Source: Sphingomonas sp. Leaf67
Lineage (GTDB): Bacteria; Pseudomonadota; Alphaproteobacteria; Sphingomonadales; Sphingomonadaceae
DNA length: 64,000 nucleotides
Direction: 5' to 3'
Assembly (NCBI RefSeq): GCF_001421965.1
Contig: NZ_LMLP01000001.1
Location: forward strand, 1,088,916-1,152,915
Each line of letters starts with the position of its first letter. Within the stretch, counting starts at the first letter, position 1. Shown here piece after piece: positions 1 through 8,351 of this stretch. The notes under the pieces were generated by a model. That model was not told where the DNA came from, ran no database searches, and saw nothing but the letters and a program-made list of their open reading frames with translations. The position numbers and the translations under genes are program-made.

Positions 1-395
1 CCGGTTACTCGACCGACATAAGCCCGCGTAATCGGGCCATGCTGCCGCCGATCGGTCCCGCCATGGTATTCAGCAACCGCTGCTTCTCGGCTGCCGCCAT
101 TTCGCTCAAGGCTCTCCTTCAGCAAGTATCCGGCAGCCAAAGCCGCTTGCTGCGGTCCGGCGTAGGCATCGACGCCATACTTGCGCATCACCGCCGCGCG
201 GGTGGCAGGTATAATTTGATAGACCGATCGAGCTCCTGCCGATGAGACGGCATCCGCGTTGCTGCGTTCCCCGCGAACCCGAATGCCAGACAACAAGCCT
301 GTCGGCAGCCCAAGACGAGTCTCGACGTTGCGGTCGATACCGTCGTATTCCGGGTCGCGGAATGACGTAGGCGAGCGGCGCGTCGCTGCGGGCAT
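1..395 (-). CDS. phage lytic transglycosylase (partial, C-terminus outside the window)
   Basis: This reading frame stays open to the left edge, so the C-terminus is missing; at least 131 residues are present. It starts at an ATG whose last two bases overlap the TGA of the upstream gene (TGATG), which indicates translational coupling. The segment around residues 58-75 contains SVYQIIPATRAAVMRKYG, the pattern of the SLT lysozyme-like domain. It is followed by an AAGYLL helix, a YHGG motif near residue 113 and TRAYVGRV near residue 124, as in goose-lysozyme-like transglycosylases, which cut peptidoglycan. Its position after two ejection-type proteins suggests a virion-borne enzyme that opens the cell wall during DNA entry. 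Family assignment is fairly sure; the exact virion role is inference. Confidence 0.75.
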   Translation of the reverse strand, partial: MPAATRRSPTSFRDPEYDGIDRNVETRLGLPTGLLSGIRVRGERSNADAVSSAGARSVYQIIPATRAAVMRKYGVDAYAGPQQAALAAGYLLKESLERNGGSREAAVAEYHGGTDRRQHGPITRAYVGRVT

Positions 396-1762
396 CAGCG
401 ACCAAACTCCATGTACGAACGCGGGGGAAGCTGTTGCCTCCCCGCCGTTGCCGCACTCTGCTGCTGGTAGGCGCCGAAGGTCGTGCCCCTTGGAATTTGC
501 ACGCCGTTGACCGTCAGGTCGCGCTTGGCAGTTCCGAGATTGCCGTTACCTGCGATCCATTCGGCACGCGCGTTATCGTTCGCAGCGGCGATGTCCTGCA
601 TCTTCGCCATGCCCTTCAACCACGACACGATGTAATCCCTCGGCGCGGTTGGCGGGGGGAAGCCCTCGCGCGCAAGTTTGATGTCCTTGTCGCTTGCAGG
701 ACCAGGGGGAAGCGACTTGATGGCGGCGTTGTTGACCAACTGCTGGTATCGACCGCGGAGTGTCGACACGCCGTCCTGCACGCCGAACGTGCGCTTGCTG
801 AATTCGGTCAGGTCGGAGAATGCGCCACCGCGGGCAGGCGACGCGCTGAACTCGTCGGCAAGGACGCGGGTCTGTTGAGCAAGTGCCGTATTCGATGCAC
901 CAGACACGACGGCAGTGTTCATGATCTGCACCGATCCCGGATCCGGTCGCGCGCCCGCTGCCTCCATCTCCTGCAACTTCAGTTCGACGTTGGTCGTGAG
1001 GGTGTCCCGCGCAATCTCGACCTGCGCTGCTCGGGTCGTGATCTGGCTGTCGACGTTCCGACGGTTCGCCTCGTCGTTCAGCAAATTGGACCGGATAATC
1101 TGCGGGGCATAGGTCGCTTCGGTCTCGGCCTTGCTGGCTTCTGCCACCGCACGACGCCGCTGCGCCGGGAACAGCGCACCCGCCCGGTCATCCTCGTTCA
1201 GCTTGGCGACGGTATCAGCCAGCTTCTCCGGTCCTACGATCGCACCGATTAGCCCGGTCATCTGCACCGCTGCCAAGGACGGATTTTCCCGCATCAGCTT
1301 AACCATCGCTTCATCGTCGGAAACGTCGTCACCCGCCTTGCGATCGATCGTGATGCGTTGCTCGGCCTGTGCGATGGCATCGTCTACCCGACCGCCCATC
1401 AGCAGCGCGCGCGTGGTACCGAGGAATCGCAGGTCCGATTGGTTCTGCGCGTCCTCTCGCAGCTTCCAAGCTTCTGTGATCGGTTCACGGAGCTCAGGGA
1501 AACTCGTGATCAACGACAGGGCGCCTTGATGCGTCGGCCGGGTCTGGAATTGCTGTAGGGCAAGGTCGCGCTGGCCGACGCGCTGCCGTGCGTCCTGTGC
1601 CGCGATCTGCCGAGCCTGCATCTCCTGCTCAGCGGCGACGTTGCCGAGCTTCGCCGACTGAAGCTGCTCGACCCCCAACTGCTGCCGCAGGGTTTCAGCT
1701 TGCAGTTCGGGCATGAGCATCGCGGCGTTGCGCTGGACGGCGGAGTAATCGAACATGCTCAT
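395..1762 (-). CDS. phage internal virion / DNA ejection protein, putative
   Basis: A 455-residue protein rich in Ala, Gln and Glu, with long helical, coiled-coil-like stretches (about residues 20-80 and 205-300) and no signal peptide or enzyme motif. Its ATG overlaps the stop of the preceding ejection protein by 4 nt (ATGA), and its own stop overlaps the transglycosylase start, so the three genes are one translationally coupled unit. Length, composition and order (small ejection protein, long helical protein, transglycosylase) resemble ejectosome genes of podoviruses such as P22 gp7/gp20/gp16 or T7 gp14-16. I do not recognise a specific family; the function is inferred from context. Confidence 0.6.
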   Translation of the reverse strand: MSMFDYSAVQRNAAMLMPELQAETLRQQLGVEQLQSAKLGNVAAEQEMQARQIAAQDARQRVGQRDLALQQFQTRPTHQGALSLITSFPELREPITEAWKLREDAQNQSDLRFLGTTRALLMGGRVDDAIAQAEQRITIDRKAGDDVSDDEAMVKLMRENPSLAAVQMTGLIGAIVGPEKLADTVAKLNEDDRAGALFPAQRRRAVAEASKAETEATYAPQIIRSNLLNDEANRRNVDSQITTRAAQVEIARDTLTTNVELKLQEMEAAGARPDPGSVQIMNTAVVSGASNTALAQQTRVLADEFSASPARGGAFSDLTEFSKRTFGVQDGVSTLRGRYQQLVNNAAIKSLPPGPASDKDIKLAREGFPPPTAPRDYIVSWLKGMAKMQDIAAANDNARAEWIAGNGNLGTAKRDLTVNGVQIPRGTTFGAYQQQSAATAGRQQLPPRSYMEFGR

Positions 1763-2427
1763 CAGAACATCCCCCCGAGTTTGGCGAGGGTTCCAGCTTG
1801 CTTTGCCAGACCCGACTTCAACTGCTCACCGAACGCCTCGTCCAGGAACTTCCCTGCTTGGTTCCACATGTTCGCGTTCACGCCCGCGCGGATATTGTGC
1901 TTCATCGCTGTAGCGTCGCCAATCGAGTCGTATAGACCGGTTGTGGCGTTCGCCTTGTTCGCGCCAAGTTGAGCGACCGACCCCGTTGCGCCCATACCCA
2001 TGCCGGCCAGCCCGCTGAGGTTGGCAAGCTGCTGCTGAACGAGCTGCGACAGCACGTCCGACCGGAAGTCCGCGAGGCCGCGCTGCGTGTTGCCGCCACG
2101 GATGCCGCCAGTCGCGGACGCATTCTGCAACAGCGCTTCTTCGCCGTTCCGGACGAGCGAGCCGAACATCGGCGATGCCTCAAGCGCATCAATGGCCGCG
2201 GTCTGTTGATCGCCGCCACCCAGCCCGAGCAGTCCGCTCATCTGGCTAAGGGCGCCTGTCCCGGCGCTGAGGTAGGGCATGAAGTCGGCACGCGACTGAT
2301 CGTACTGACGCGCCTGTTCAGCGATGCCCTTGTTCGCTGCATCTATCTGAGCGGCAGCCGCTTTCGTAGCGCCTCTCTTTTGTGCGCCGCCGCCGAACAG
2401 ACCCCCCACAAACGAAAAAATGCCCAT
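1762..2427 (-). CDS. phage DNA ejection (injection) protein, gp7-like
   Basis: A 221-residue protein that starts MGIFSFVGGLFGGG, a glycine-rich hydrophobic N-terminus common in podoviral DNA transfer proteins. Next come Ala/Gln-rich helices, a glycine-rich segment containing LLGLGGGDQQ (near 68-77) and a SATGGIRGGNTQRGLADF segment (around 104-121). The family is thought to form part of the tube that crosses the periplasm when DNA is delivered. It is the second gene of a minus-strand run, with 9 bp to the gene upstream and an ATGA overlap downstream. Assignment rests on sequence character and gene order, not on a search. Confidence 0.65.
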   Translation of the reverse strand: MGIFSFVGGLFGGGAQKRGATKAAAAQIDAANKGIAEQARQYDQSRADFMPYLSAGTGALSQMSGLLGLGGGDQQTAAIDALEASPMFGSLVRNGEEALLQNASATGGIRGGNTQRGLADFRSDVLSQLVQQQLANLSGLAGMGMGATGSVAQLGANKANATTGLYDSIGDATAMKHNIRAGVNANMWNQAGKFLDEAFGEQLKSGLAKQAGTLAKLGGMF

Positions 2428-2436
2428 CGTAATTCC

Positions 2437-2775
2437 TCAATGCATGGTGGGTTCGACAGTGATCCCGAGATTGCCAAAAAGTTCGGCGGCGAGCGCATTC
2501 CACATTGAGCCGGACCACAAAGCACCGGTCAGATCAGGATGCGCGGTCAGCAGTGCGTCCCATACCCCGGCTTCGGTCAGCCCCAGCCGATCGGCAGCGG
2601 TGCGGGCGAACGTCTGTGCGATGCAGATGGCGACACCCGGCCCCATCGCTTGCGCTCGATGAATGGCCAGCAATGCCTCGCCGACGTTCGCGAACTGTAT
2701 GGGGGTATAGGTGGGCGCCGGAGGGGTCTGCGTGACCCTGGCCAGGACTTCCGCGAATGGAGTGAACAGTCCCAT
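2437..2775 (-). CDS. small phage protein of unknown function
   Basis: A 112-residue protein, first gene of the visible virion operon. The start ATG at 2775 has AAGGA just upstream, a good ribosome binding site. The N-terminal third is Pro/Thr-rich (TQTPPAPTYTPIQ); the rest is helical and Ala-rich without Cys pairs, membrane segments or catalytic motifs. It ends 9 bp before the gp7-like ejection gene. A virion or tail-accessory role is possible from position only. Confidence 0.55.
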   Translation of the reverse strand: MGLFTPFAEVLARVTQTPPAPTYTPIQFANVGEALLAIHRAQAMGPGVAICIAQTFARTAADRLGLTEAGVWDALLTAHPDLTGALWSGSMWNALAAELFGNLGITVEPTMH

Positions 2776-2945
2776 TGTCCTTGCTCCTATGGATGGATGC
2801 AGGGCACACCGACCGTGTTCGCCCGCCTGCGAATTAGATCGAACTGTACCTCACGATGGTCCGCCTAGCGCATGGGCAGTTATGGGCAGTTGGAGAACTT
2901 ACGGCGAACGTTGCTGAAACGGCGCTTCCACCGTACCACGTATCA

Positions 2946-3374
2946 ATGCTCATAGCCGTATTGCTTGCCAGCGCCGCTATCCCCGCGGGGAAACCGTTCA
3001 ATTGCACACCTACCCGCGTGTGGGATGGCGACGGGCCGGTCTGGTGTCGCGAAGGACCGCGCTTACGTCTCGCCGGTATCGCAGCACGAGAGCGTGACGG
3101 AACGTGCCGGACGAACCAGCCGTGTCCAAGGGCATCGGCGGAAGTCGCGCGTGACACGCTGGTGGAGCTTTTGGGCAAGAAAAACGGGCGATCGCGACAG
3201 GGGCATATCCTCGTTCGCGGACCGACGCTGCGTTGCGTATCGAATGGAAGCGCAGGCCGTGGACGAACAGGTGGTTGGTGCGTATCGCCGAAGAACGGCG
3301 ACGTTTCATGTGCAATGGTGGCGAGCGGCACGGTGCTGCGATGGCAACGGTACTGGCGCAGGCATCGTTGTTGA
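2946..3374 (+). CDS. thermonuclease-like (SNase family) secreted protein
   Basis: About 142 residues from the ATG at 2946. That start gives a hydrophobic leader (MLIAVLLASAAIPAG) and so is preferred over an upstream frame extension to 2856, although no clear Shine-Dalgarno precedes it. The mature part begins FNCTPTRVWDGDGPVWC, the VxDGD core of staphylococcal-nuclease-like domains, then PRLRLAGIAARERDG (the RLxGIxAxE motif), and ends DVSCAMVASGTVLRWQRYW, the usual closing helix. Cysteine pairs fit a periplasmic protein. The SNase active-site Asp/Arg/Glu set is only partly recognisable, so activity is uncertain. It is divergent from the phage virion genes and upstream of a DUF6961-like gene, a typical sphingomonad prophage neighbourhood. 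Confidence 0.65.
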   Translation: MLIAVLLASAAIPAGKPFNCTPTRVWDGDGPVWCREGPRLRLAGIAARERDGTCRTNQPCPRASAEVARDTLVELLGKKNGRSRQGHILVRGPTLRCVSNGSAGRGRTGGWCVSPKNGDVSCAMVASGTVLRWQRYWRRHRC

Positions 3375-3395
3375 ACCAGCACGGGCGACAGCGGC

Positions 3396-3581
3396 ATGAC
3401 GAAGGAGGAGGAACGGTGGGCAGAAGCCCTACTCGCAATCCGCTTGCACGGCGACCGCGCACCCGACTGGATCGCCGAGCGGATCACGGCGCTGGCATAC
3501 GCTGGCGACGAAGCGGGCGTCGCTCGCTTCATGGACATGGCTGCCCGTCTGGACGCGCTGAGCGACGGGACACGCCAGTGA
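3396..3581 (+). CDS. DUF6961-like small protein
   Basis: A 61-residue protein beginning MTKEEERWAEALLAI, with AERITALAYAGDEAGVARF in the middle. I recognise this pattern as a small cytoplasmic family frequent in Sphingomonas genomes and prophages (DUF6961), without known function. AAGGAGGAG overlaps the first codons; a ribosome site upstream is weak. It follows the SNase-like gene by 21 bp and its stop overlaps the GTG of the next small gene. Confidence 0.65.
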   Translation: MTKEEERWAEALLAIRLHGDRAPDWIAERITALAYAGDEAGVARFMDMAARLDALSDGTRQ

Positions 3582-3679
3582 AGCGATGGCGGGAATGGCT
3601 GCTGTATGCGGAGGCCGCCGTGTTGACCTTCCTGACGGCTGCGGCACTGCTCATGGGGATTTGGGGAATGGTTCGTTGA
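3578..3679 (+). CDS. 33-residue single-span membrane protein
   Basis: This short frame starts at a GTG that overlaps the preceding TGA (GTGA), a coupled arrangement. The product begins with charged KRWREW, followed by one hydrophobic helix from about residue 8 to 30, and ends GMVR. Charge placement suggests the N-terminus stays in the cytoplasm. In phage operons such small membrane proteins can be holin-like or unknown; nothing here decides between these. The coupling and the clean hydrophobic segment are the support. Confidence 0.45.
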   Translation: MKRWREWLLYAEAAVLTFLTAAALLMGIWGMVR

Positions 3680-3749
3680 GTAGCAGCGCTTCGGAACTGA
3701 CGGGAACGCGGCCTTCTATACGCCCTGCACAAAGAACGTCCGGGGGCCG

Positions 3750-3780
3750 GAGACCCCATCGCTAAGCGCGGCGGGGTCTC
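3750..3780. terminator. inverted repeat between convergent genes, likely terminator
   Basis: GAGACCCC at 3750-3757 pairs perfectly with GGGGTCTC at 3773-3780 around a 15-nt loop. It lies between the plus-strand small-gene operon and the minus-strand repeat protein, where a bidirectional terminator is expected. On the plus side it is followed by ACAGGGGTTT, a weak T-run only. Confidence 0.5.
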
Positions 3781-3788
3781 ACAGGGGT

Positions 3789-4586
3789 TTAAGCTAAGTC
3801 CCCACCGGGAACGAACGTTGAGCCGCTGGTACCATAGTAATAATAGGTCACGCCGTTGATCTCCTGCGACCCAAGGTACTCGACCGACCGAATGGTAGAA
3901 TCAACGAACTTGAGTTGACCACCGAGGCCGTCGCTCGGGTCGGAAGCATTTGGCCCGCCGGTACCAGACGTATCCAGTACCCGATTGCGGCCGAAGCCGA
4001 TCGTACCGTCGTCGTTACCGTCGTAGAGTTGACGTGTGGTAACCAGCAGATCGTCCGCCCCAAAGCCTGAGATGGTATCGCCACCTAGGTTCAGCCCGAG
4101 ACCGTTGTCGTGGAGAATAACACGGGGGCCGCCGGCAGCGCTGATTGTGTCGTTGCCAATCGTCCCCTCGAGCACGTTTTCTTGGCCAAACTGCGCCCAC
4201 AGGTTCTTCCGAGTGGCACCGTCTGCGTAGGCGAATTGCCCGCCCTTGCTGCCGAGGATGCGGAGTTCGAAGGGGTTGGATGTGGGAAGCTCCGACGCGA
4301 TCACGACGTTATCCTCGCCCGCGTTTTCGGCGCTTGTGCGATCTATATCGATGATCCCGTTCGCGCCGGCGGAGATGTATCCGTCGTTATCCCCATCGAA
4401 AAGCGCTCGCGTCGTCAGAATGACGTCGTCACTTCCGAAGCCGATGAACGCGTCGTCCCCGGTAGGGCCTTCGGCGAATACGAAGGCCGTAGGGCCGGTA
4501 GCGGCATACGTGTCCGCGGAGCCATTGGCGTTTACAGTTGCTATAGTAGAAGTCGTTACTACAGCGTCGTTGTTCCTGAATGCCAT
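3789..4586 (-). CDS. acidic Gly/Asp-rich repeat protein, RTX/calcium-binding-like
   Basis: A 265-residue acidic protein. The ATG at 4586 is chosen because GGAAAGGG lies about 8 nt upstream; a longer version would need TTG at 4604. The first half contains GDDAFIGFGSDDVILTTRAL followed by FDGDNDGYISAG. The second half repeats this as GGDTISGFGADDLLVTTRQL followed by YDGNDDGTIGFG, so the protein is an internal tandem duplication. GxGxD-type and DxDxDG-type patterns point to calcium binding as in RTX or dockerin-like proteins. No N-terminal signal peptide is seen, which fits type I secretion through a C-terminal signal, but no secretion genes are adjacent. Function unknown. Confidence 0.6.
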   Translation of the reverse strand: MAFRNNDAVVTTSTIATVNANGSADTYAATGPTAFVFAEGPTGDDAFIGFGSDDVILTTRALFDGDNDGYISAGANGIIDIDRTSAENAGEDNVVIASELPTSNPFELRILGSKGGQFAYADGATRKNLWAQFGQENVLEGTIGNDTISAAGGPRVILHDNGLGLNLGGDTISGFGADDLLVTTRQLYDGNDDGTIGFGRNRVLDTSGTGGPNASDPSDGLGGQLKFVDSTIRSVEYLGSQEINGVTYYYYGTSGSTFVPGGDLA

Positions 4587-4702
4587 ATTAAACCCTTTCC
4601 GCAATTATTAGGATCGGTCAGCCATAATTGGCTACACATCATTGCGGTTCCAGCACTATTTCTTTTGCGTTATTATTCGATCGGACTGCTTGTTGGCACG
4701 CG

Positions 4703-5971
4703 CTATGCACGAACAGTGGGTACCTGGCCAATATCGGTCGTCCATGCCGGCGATTTGCTCTCTGATCGCAACCGCCACTGACGCTTGAAGCCCTGCGACG
4801 CCGGGACGGCCGTGAACCGGCCAAACTTCCCATTCACTTCGTCCAGCGCCGCCATCAACCGTTCGCGGGTCGCGCGGTCACCTTCGAACAGCGTGTGTGG
4901 ACGATCGCCAGCCGGCAGAAGGTCGTCCAGCAGGACGCCCGCCTTCGTATAGGCATAGCCGTCCCGCCATGCCCGCTCCGCGCAGCGACGGGCCGCGGCG
5001 ATCAGTTCAAAACTGTCGCTGGTCATCGGGTGCAGCGTCGTTGATCGCGAACCAGCGTATTGCGGCCGGTCCGGCTTGTGCCTGTTCGTATGGAAGAATG
5101 CAGTGAACCGGCCCGCAACTAGCCCATGCTGCCGCAGCTTTTCCCCCGCGCGCATGGCGTACTGTGACAGCGCGCCCATCATGCCGTGGAAGTCGTGAAC
5201 CGGCGTCCCGAACGATCGCGTCACTGCCATGCCCTTGCGGGTCGGCTCGACCGTTTCGACAGCGCCAGCCGGGACGCCCTGTAATTCTGCGACCAACCGC
5301 TCGAGCACGACCGTCCCTATCGCTCGCGCTTGCTTCAGAGGCATGTCGCGCAACGTCGCTGCGGTGGTGATGCCGAGGTCGGCCAGCTTGCGTGCCGTCG
5401 CACCGCCCACGCCCCATATGTCTTCGGCTGGGAACGTCTGCATCACTGCTTCGCGTATGCCCTCGTCGCGCAGGTCGGCCACACCGCCAAACTCAGGTCG
5501 CTTCTTGGCGGTAGCATTCGCCAGCTTTGCCAGCGTCTTGGTCGGCGCGATGCCGACACATGTCGGGATAGTCGTCCACAACTGCACTTGGCTACGCATT
5601 GCGTGAGCGTGGGCGACCAGATCACGGCTTTCGAACCCAGCAAGATCGAGGAATATCTCGTCGATCGAGTAAATCTCGAAGTCGCGGACGAATGGCTCGA
5701 CAGCGGCCAACACGCGTCGCTGCATATCGCCATAAAGGGTATAGTTCGATGACCGGACCTTGATGCCGTGCTGCCGAATGAGGTCTCGCAGATGGTGGGC
5801 CGGATCCCCCATCTTGATACCGAGCGCCTTCGCTTCACTCGAGCGGGCTATCGCACAGCCATCATTGTTCGACAGCACGATCACCGGCACGCCGACCAGA
5901 CTATGGTCGAAGGCACGCTCGCAGCTGACATAATAGTTGTTGCAGTCGATCAGGGCGATCGGGTTGGTCAC
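4703..5971 (-). CDS. umuC: UmuC-type Y-family DNA polymerase
   Basis: A 422-residue protein of normal UmuC length, the catalytic subunit of DNA polymerase V that copies past lesions. The N-terminus has [14 protein letters not shown] with the metal-binding Asp9, and [10 protein letters not shown] with Asp104 and Glu105, completing the catalytic acidic set. [15 protein letters not shown] near residue 185 is a helix-hairpin-helix. The C-terminal little-finger region and a DUF4113-like tail follow, ending just after [23 protein letters not shown]. Its ATG overlaps the umuD stop by 4 nt, so the two are co-translated. Expression should follow the LexA box at 6439-6453. Confidence 0.95.
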   Translation of the reverse strand: MTNPIALIDCNNYYVSCERAFDHSLVGVPVIVLSNNDGCAIARSSEAKALGIKMGDPAHHLRDLIRQHGIKVRSSNYTLYGDMQRRVLAAVEPFVRDFEIYSIDEIFLDLAGFESRDLVAHAHAMRSQVQLWTTIPTCVGIAPTKTLAKLANATAKKRPEFGGVADLRDEGIREAVMQTFPAEDIWGVGGATARKLADLGITTAATLRDMPLKQARAIGTVVLERLVAELQGVPAGAVETVEPTRKGMAVTRSFGTPVHDFHGMMGALSQYAMRAGEKLRQHGLVAGRFTAFFHTNRHKPDRPQYAGSRSTTLHPMTSDSFELIAAARRCAERAWRDGYAYTKAGVLLDDLLPAGDRPHTLFEGDRATRERLMAALDEVNGKFGRFTAVPASQGFKRQWRLRSESKSPAWTTDIGQVPTVRA

Positions 5972-6393
5972 GACACCTTCCGGGCGACGCCGACTACGAC
6001 GCCCCAGATCTCAACGTACTCGTCTACCAGAATGTGCGGGAAGCCGTCGGCCTCTGGGACCAACCAGTGGCGTCCGTCCATGTGCTTCAAACGCTTCAAC
6101 GTCCGGTCGCCATGGACCAGTGCCACGACGATGGATCCAGTGCGAGGACGCTTCGCCCGGTTCACGACGATCAGGTCACCGTCGTTGATACCCGCGCCAG
6201 CCATCGAGCCGCCTTCGACGCGCATGATGTACGACGCAGCCGGATGCTCGACTAGGTACGCGCCGAGATCGATCGGCTCCTCCATGTCGTCCTGTGCGGG
6301 CGATGGAAAACCGGCGGGCGTTCGGACAAGGAAGCACGGGAGCGATTGGGGGATCAGATCATATGCAACGTCGTGAAGCTGTACCGTACCCAT
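5968..6393 (-). CDS. umuD: UmuD-type translesion error-prone polymerase V autoproteolytic subunit
   Basis: A 141-residue S24-family protein. Catalytic Ser63 lies in GGSMAGAGI and the general-base Lys100 in DRTLKRL, equivalent to Ser60/Lys97 of E. coli UmuD. The likely self-cleavage bond is Ala27-Gly28 in RTPAGFPSP. RecA filaments would stimulate cleavage to UmuD', which joins UmuC in Pol V. It is the first gene of the operon, 46 bp downstream of a LexA operator, and overlaps umuC by 4 nt. Confidence 0.93.
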   Translation of the reverse strand: MGTVQLHDVAYDLIPQSLPCFLVRTPAGFPSPAQDDMEEPIDLGAYLVEHPAASYIMRVEGGSMAGAGINDGDLIVVNRAKRPRTGSIVVALVHGDRTLKRLKHMDGRHWLVPEADGFPHILVDEYVEIWGVVVGVARKVS

Positions 6394-6438
6394 AGCGCCT
6401 GTCCCGAATCACCAAGGCGATCCATGTAGCGCGTAACG

Positions 6439-6453
6439 GAACATATTGTGAAC
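6439..6453 (-). promoter_or_regulatory. LexA operator (alphaproteobacterial SOS box) upstream of umuDC
   Basis: Plus-strand GAACATATTGTGAAC, read on the gene's strand as GTTC-ACAATAT-GTTC, is an exact match to the direct-repeat SOS box GTTC-N7-GTTC known from alphaproteobacteria. Its near edge is 46 bp before the umuD start, a promoter position. The 323-bp gap to the divergent SRAP gene holds no second exact box, so whether SRAP shares this control is not shown. Confidence 0.85.
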
Positions 6454-6716
6454 ACGCGATCTGTACTCTCGTCACCAATACGTTGCCGTGCTCCGCTCGT
6501 GTGGGCGCGGGGTGGCAAAGCCTGGAGGCTGTACAACGGCAGGTAGAGATCGACGTATTCCCTTCCGACGATCCCCGGCCCGCCCTCACCAGTCCCGCTC
6601 ACAGCGAAGGCCAGCAATCGTATAACTCTTTCCGTTTGGTACGTTCCGTTCATCACTAGGGTTGATATCCGGAATGGATCGATTGCCTGGAACTGCTCAG
6701 GCGATAGCATCGGGCT

Positions 6717-7367
6717 ATGTGTAATCGTGCTCGATTCGCCGGCGAACCCGCCGGCCTGTTCGGATCAGCCGCAAAGCTGTTCCCCGAACGCCCACGCGAC
6801 AACCGCTTCAATCCGCACGAGCTGCGCCCGAAGGGACGCGCCTATGTCATCCGCGAACAGGATGGCGAGCGCGGCTGGGACATCATGTCGTGGGACGTGC
6901 TGGGCGGTCAGGCGGCTTGGCCGATGACGAATGTCCGCAACCTCAAGCTGCCTCAGTGGCGCAAGCTGGCGGCGGACCCGGCGAACCGTTGTTTGGTGCC
7001 CCTCACCGAGTTCTGCGAATGGACGCCAGACAAGCACGACCTTGGCGACGGGAAGCCCCCTCTGAAGGGAGAGATGTGGTTTCAGGTCACTGACCAGCCG
7101 ACGTTCGCGGTAGCCGGGTTCTGGCAACAGGCGGCCGAGGGCAACGGATTTACGATGGTCACATGCGATCCGAACGAACTGGTTGCGCCGATCCACCCCA
7201 AAGCGATGATAACGATCCTGCGGCCGGAGGACTGCGATACTTGGTTGCAGGGCAGCTACGACGAGGTGGTCGCGTTGCAGCAGCCGTATGATGCGACAGC
7301 CATGACGGTTCGGGGGCCGGTGTTTCCGACGCGCAAAACTGCTGACATTCCGACCCGCTTAAAATAG
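6717..7367 (+). CDS. SRAP-family (HMCES/YedK) abasic-site DNA-protein crosslinking protein
   Basis: A 216-residue protein of normal SRAP length that starts MCNRARF, so Cys2 becomes the N-terminal residue that crosslinks to abasic sites in single-stranded DNA. Other family residues are visible: Asn72 in PMTNVRN, Glu101 in TEFCEW and His160 in PIHPKAMITIL. The protein shields abasic sites at stalled forks. It is divergent from umuDC and the intergenic region carries a LexA box, a common SOS pairing. No operator was found close to this start, so LexA control of this gene is inference. Confidence 0.9.
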   Translation: MCNRARFAGEPAGLFGSAAKLFPERPRDNRFNPHELRPKGRAYVIREQDGERGWDIMSWDVLGGQAAWPMTNVRNLKLPQWRKLAADPANRCLVPLTEFCEWTPDKHDLGDGKPPLKGEMWFQVTDQPTFAVAGFWQQAAEGNGFTMVTCDPNELVAPIHPKAMITILRPEDCDTWLQGSYDEVVALQQPYDATAMTVRGPVFPTRKTADIPTRLK

Positions 7368-7373
7368 CCGCGG

Positions 7374-8351
7374 TCAAGCATGCCCCCACCGGTGCCGTAG
7401 TGCTTCTCCCAAACCGACCAGCTCCGCATTCTCGTAAGAAACCAGTGATCTTGGGACATCCGAGAGTGCGCGCCGGTATTTTATCGAATTTGCGAACAGC
7501 GCCTGCGCTTCAGGTTTTCGTAAAGACGGCAGGATCGCATGAGCGACCGCTCCTGCAACCAACAGGCCATCCCAAGCACCGAGGGTCATTACGAGGCTTC
7601 CGGCTTGCGCCCAGAACGCCTTGGCAAGCAAATCGCAAGCGGCATGTGCGATCGGATCGGTTGCCATCGATCGGGTTATTTCCTCCGGGGATTTAGCACG
7701 GGGCAAGCAACCCCGCTGCCGCGACAACGCGTTGTAAATAGCCAGTAGCCCGGGCGCGGATACCAATCCCTCCGCCGTTACCGGTTGGCGTCCAAGTGAA
7801 AGCGATGCCGCTAGATCGGTCAATTCCGGTGTAGCAGCCGCAAAAGCACCGTGCCCCGCCTCCGTTGGCAGCACAGTTACAACGCCCGTTTCGCTGCGAT
7901 GGACTGCGGCGACGCCCAACCCCGACGTGATTCCCATCACCAAGAAGGTACCCGACCGTTTTGCAGGGCTTCCATTCGAACCACTGAACGCTTCGCGAAC
8001 TTGCCCTTCTGCCGCGCATAGTGCCCAAGCTTCGGCAGCGAAGTCGTTCAGTACGAGCGGCGGCTCCCCCAGCATTGCCTTCAAGCCGGACCGGGACAAG
8101 AACCAGCTAGTCTTGGTGATCGATATTGCGTCTCCCCGAACAAGCCCCGGAACCGAGAACGCCGATCGACGCGGAAGGGCGGAAATGCCGAGATCGCGCT
8201 GAAAGGTCGTCAGGGCGGCAGAGACGCCGTTTACCACCTGCGCATCATACGTCCGAATGGTCTCGTGCAGAACCGAACCATTCACCGTCGACAACGCCAA
8301 GCAAACGCGCTTTCGGCCTATCGATCCTAAAACAGCGTTGTCCGCGTGCAT
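7374..8351 (-). CDS. glucokinase-like protein with a degenerate phosphate-binding motif
   Basis: A 325-residue protein with the length and order of hexokinase-fold glucokinases (Glk). It has a catalytic loop VLNDFAAEAWAL (Asp in NDF), GITSGLGVAAVHR matching the GxGTGLGxA adenosine loop, and LPTEAGHGAFA matching the LPGEGGH sugar-binding motif. The N-terminal phosphate-1 motif, normally DIGGTNARLAL, reads here as SIGRKRVCLALS: the Asp and the Gly-Gly-Thr are lost. A catalytically weak or regulatory role is therefore possible, or a changed substrate. It converges on SRAP with 6 bp between the stops. Confidence 0.7.
   Translation of the reverse strand: MHADNAVLGSIGRKRVCLALSTVNGSVLHETIRTYDAQVVNGVSAALTTFQRDLGISALPRRSAFSVPGLVRGDAISITKTSWFLSRSGLKAMLGEPPLVLNDFAAEAWALCAAEGQVREAFSGSNGSPAKRSGTFLVMGITSGLGVAAVHRSETGVVTVLPTEAGHGAFAAATPELTDLAASLSLGRQPVTAEGLVSAPGLLAIYNALSRQRGCLPRAKSPEEITRSMATDPIAHAACDLLAKAFWAQAGSLVMTLGAWDGLLVAGAVAHAILPSLRKPEAQALFANSIKYRRALSDVPRSLVSYENAELVGLGEALRHRWGHA

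Noticed and set aside
434..1252. 272-residue plus-strand frame opposite the phage ejection gene
   Set aside because: Shadow of the minus-strand virion gene, whose neighbours overlap it in a coupled manner; no start context.
6354..6710. 118-residue frame on the minus strand upstream of umuD
   Set aside because: It overlaps the umuD start and contains the LexA box; the translation has no family pattern. It is a promoter region, not a gene.
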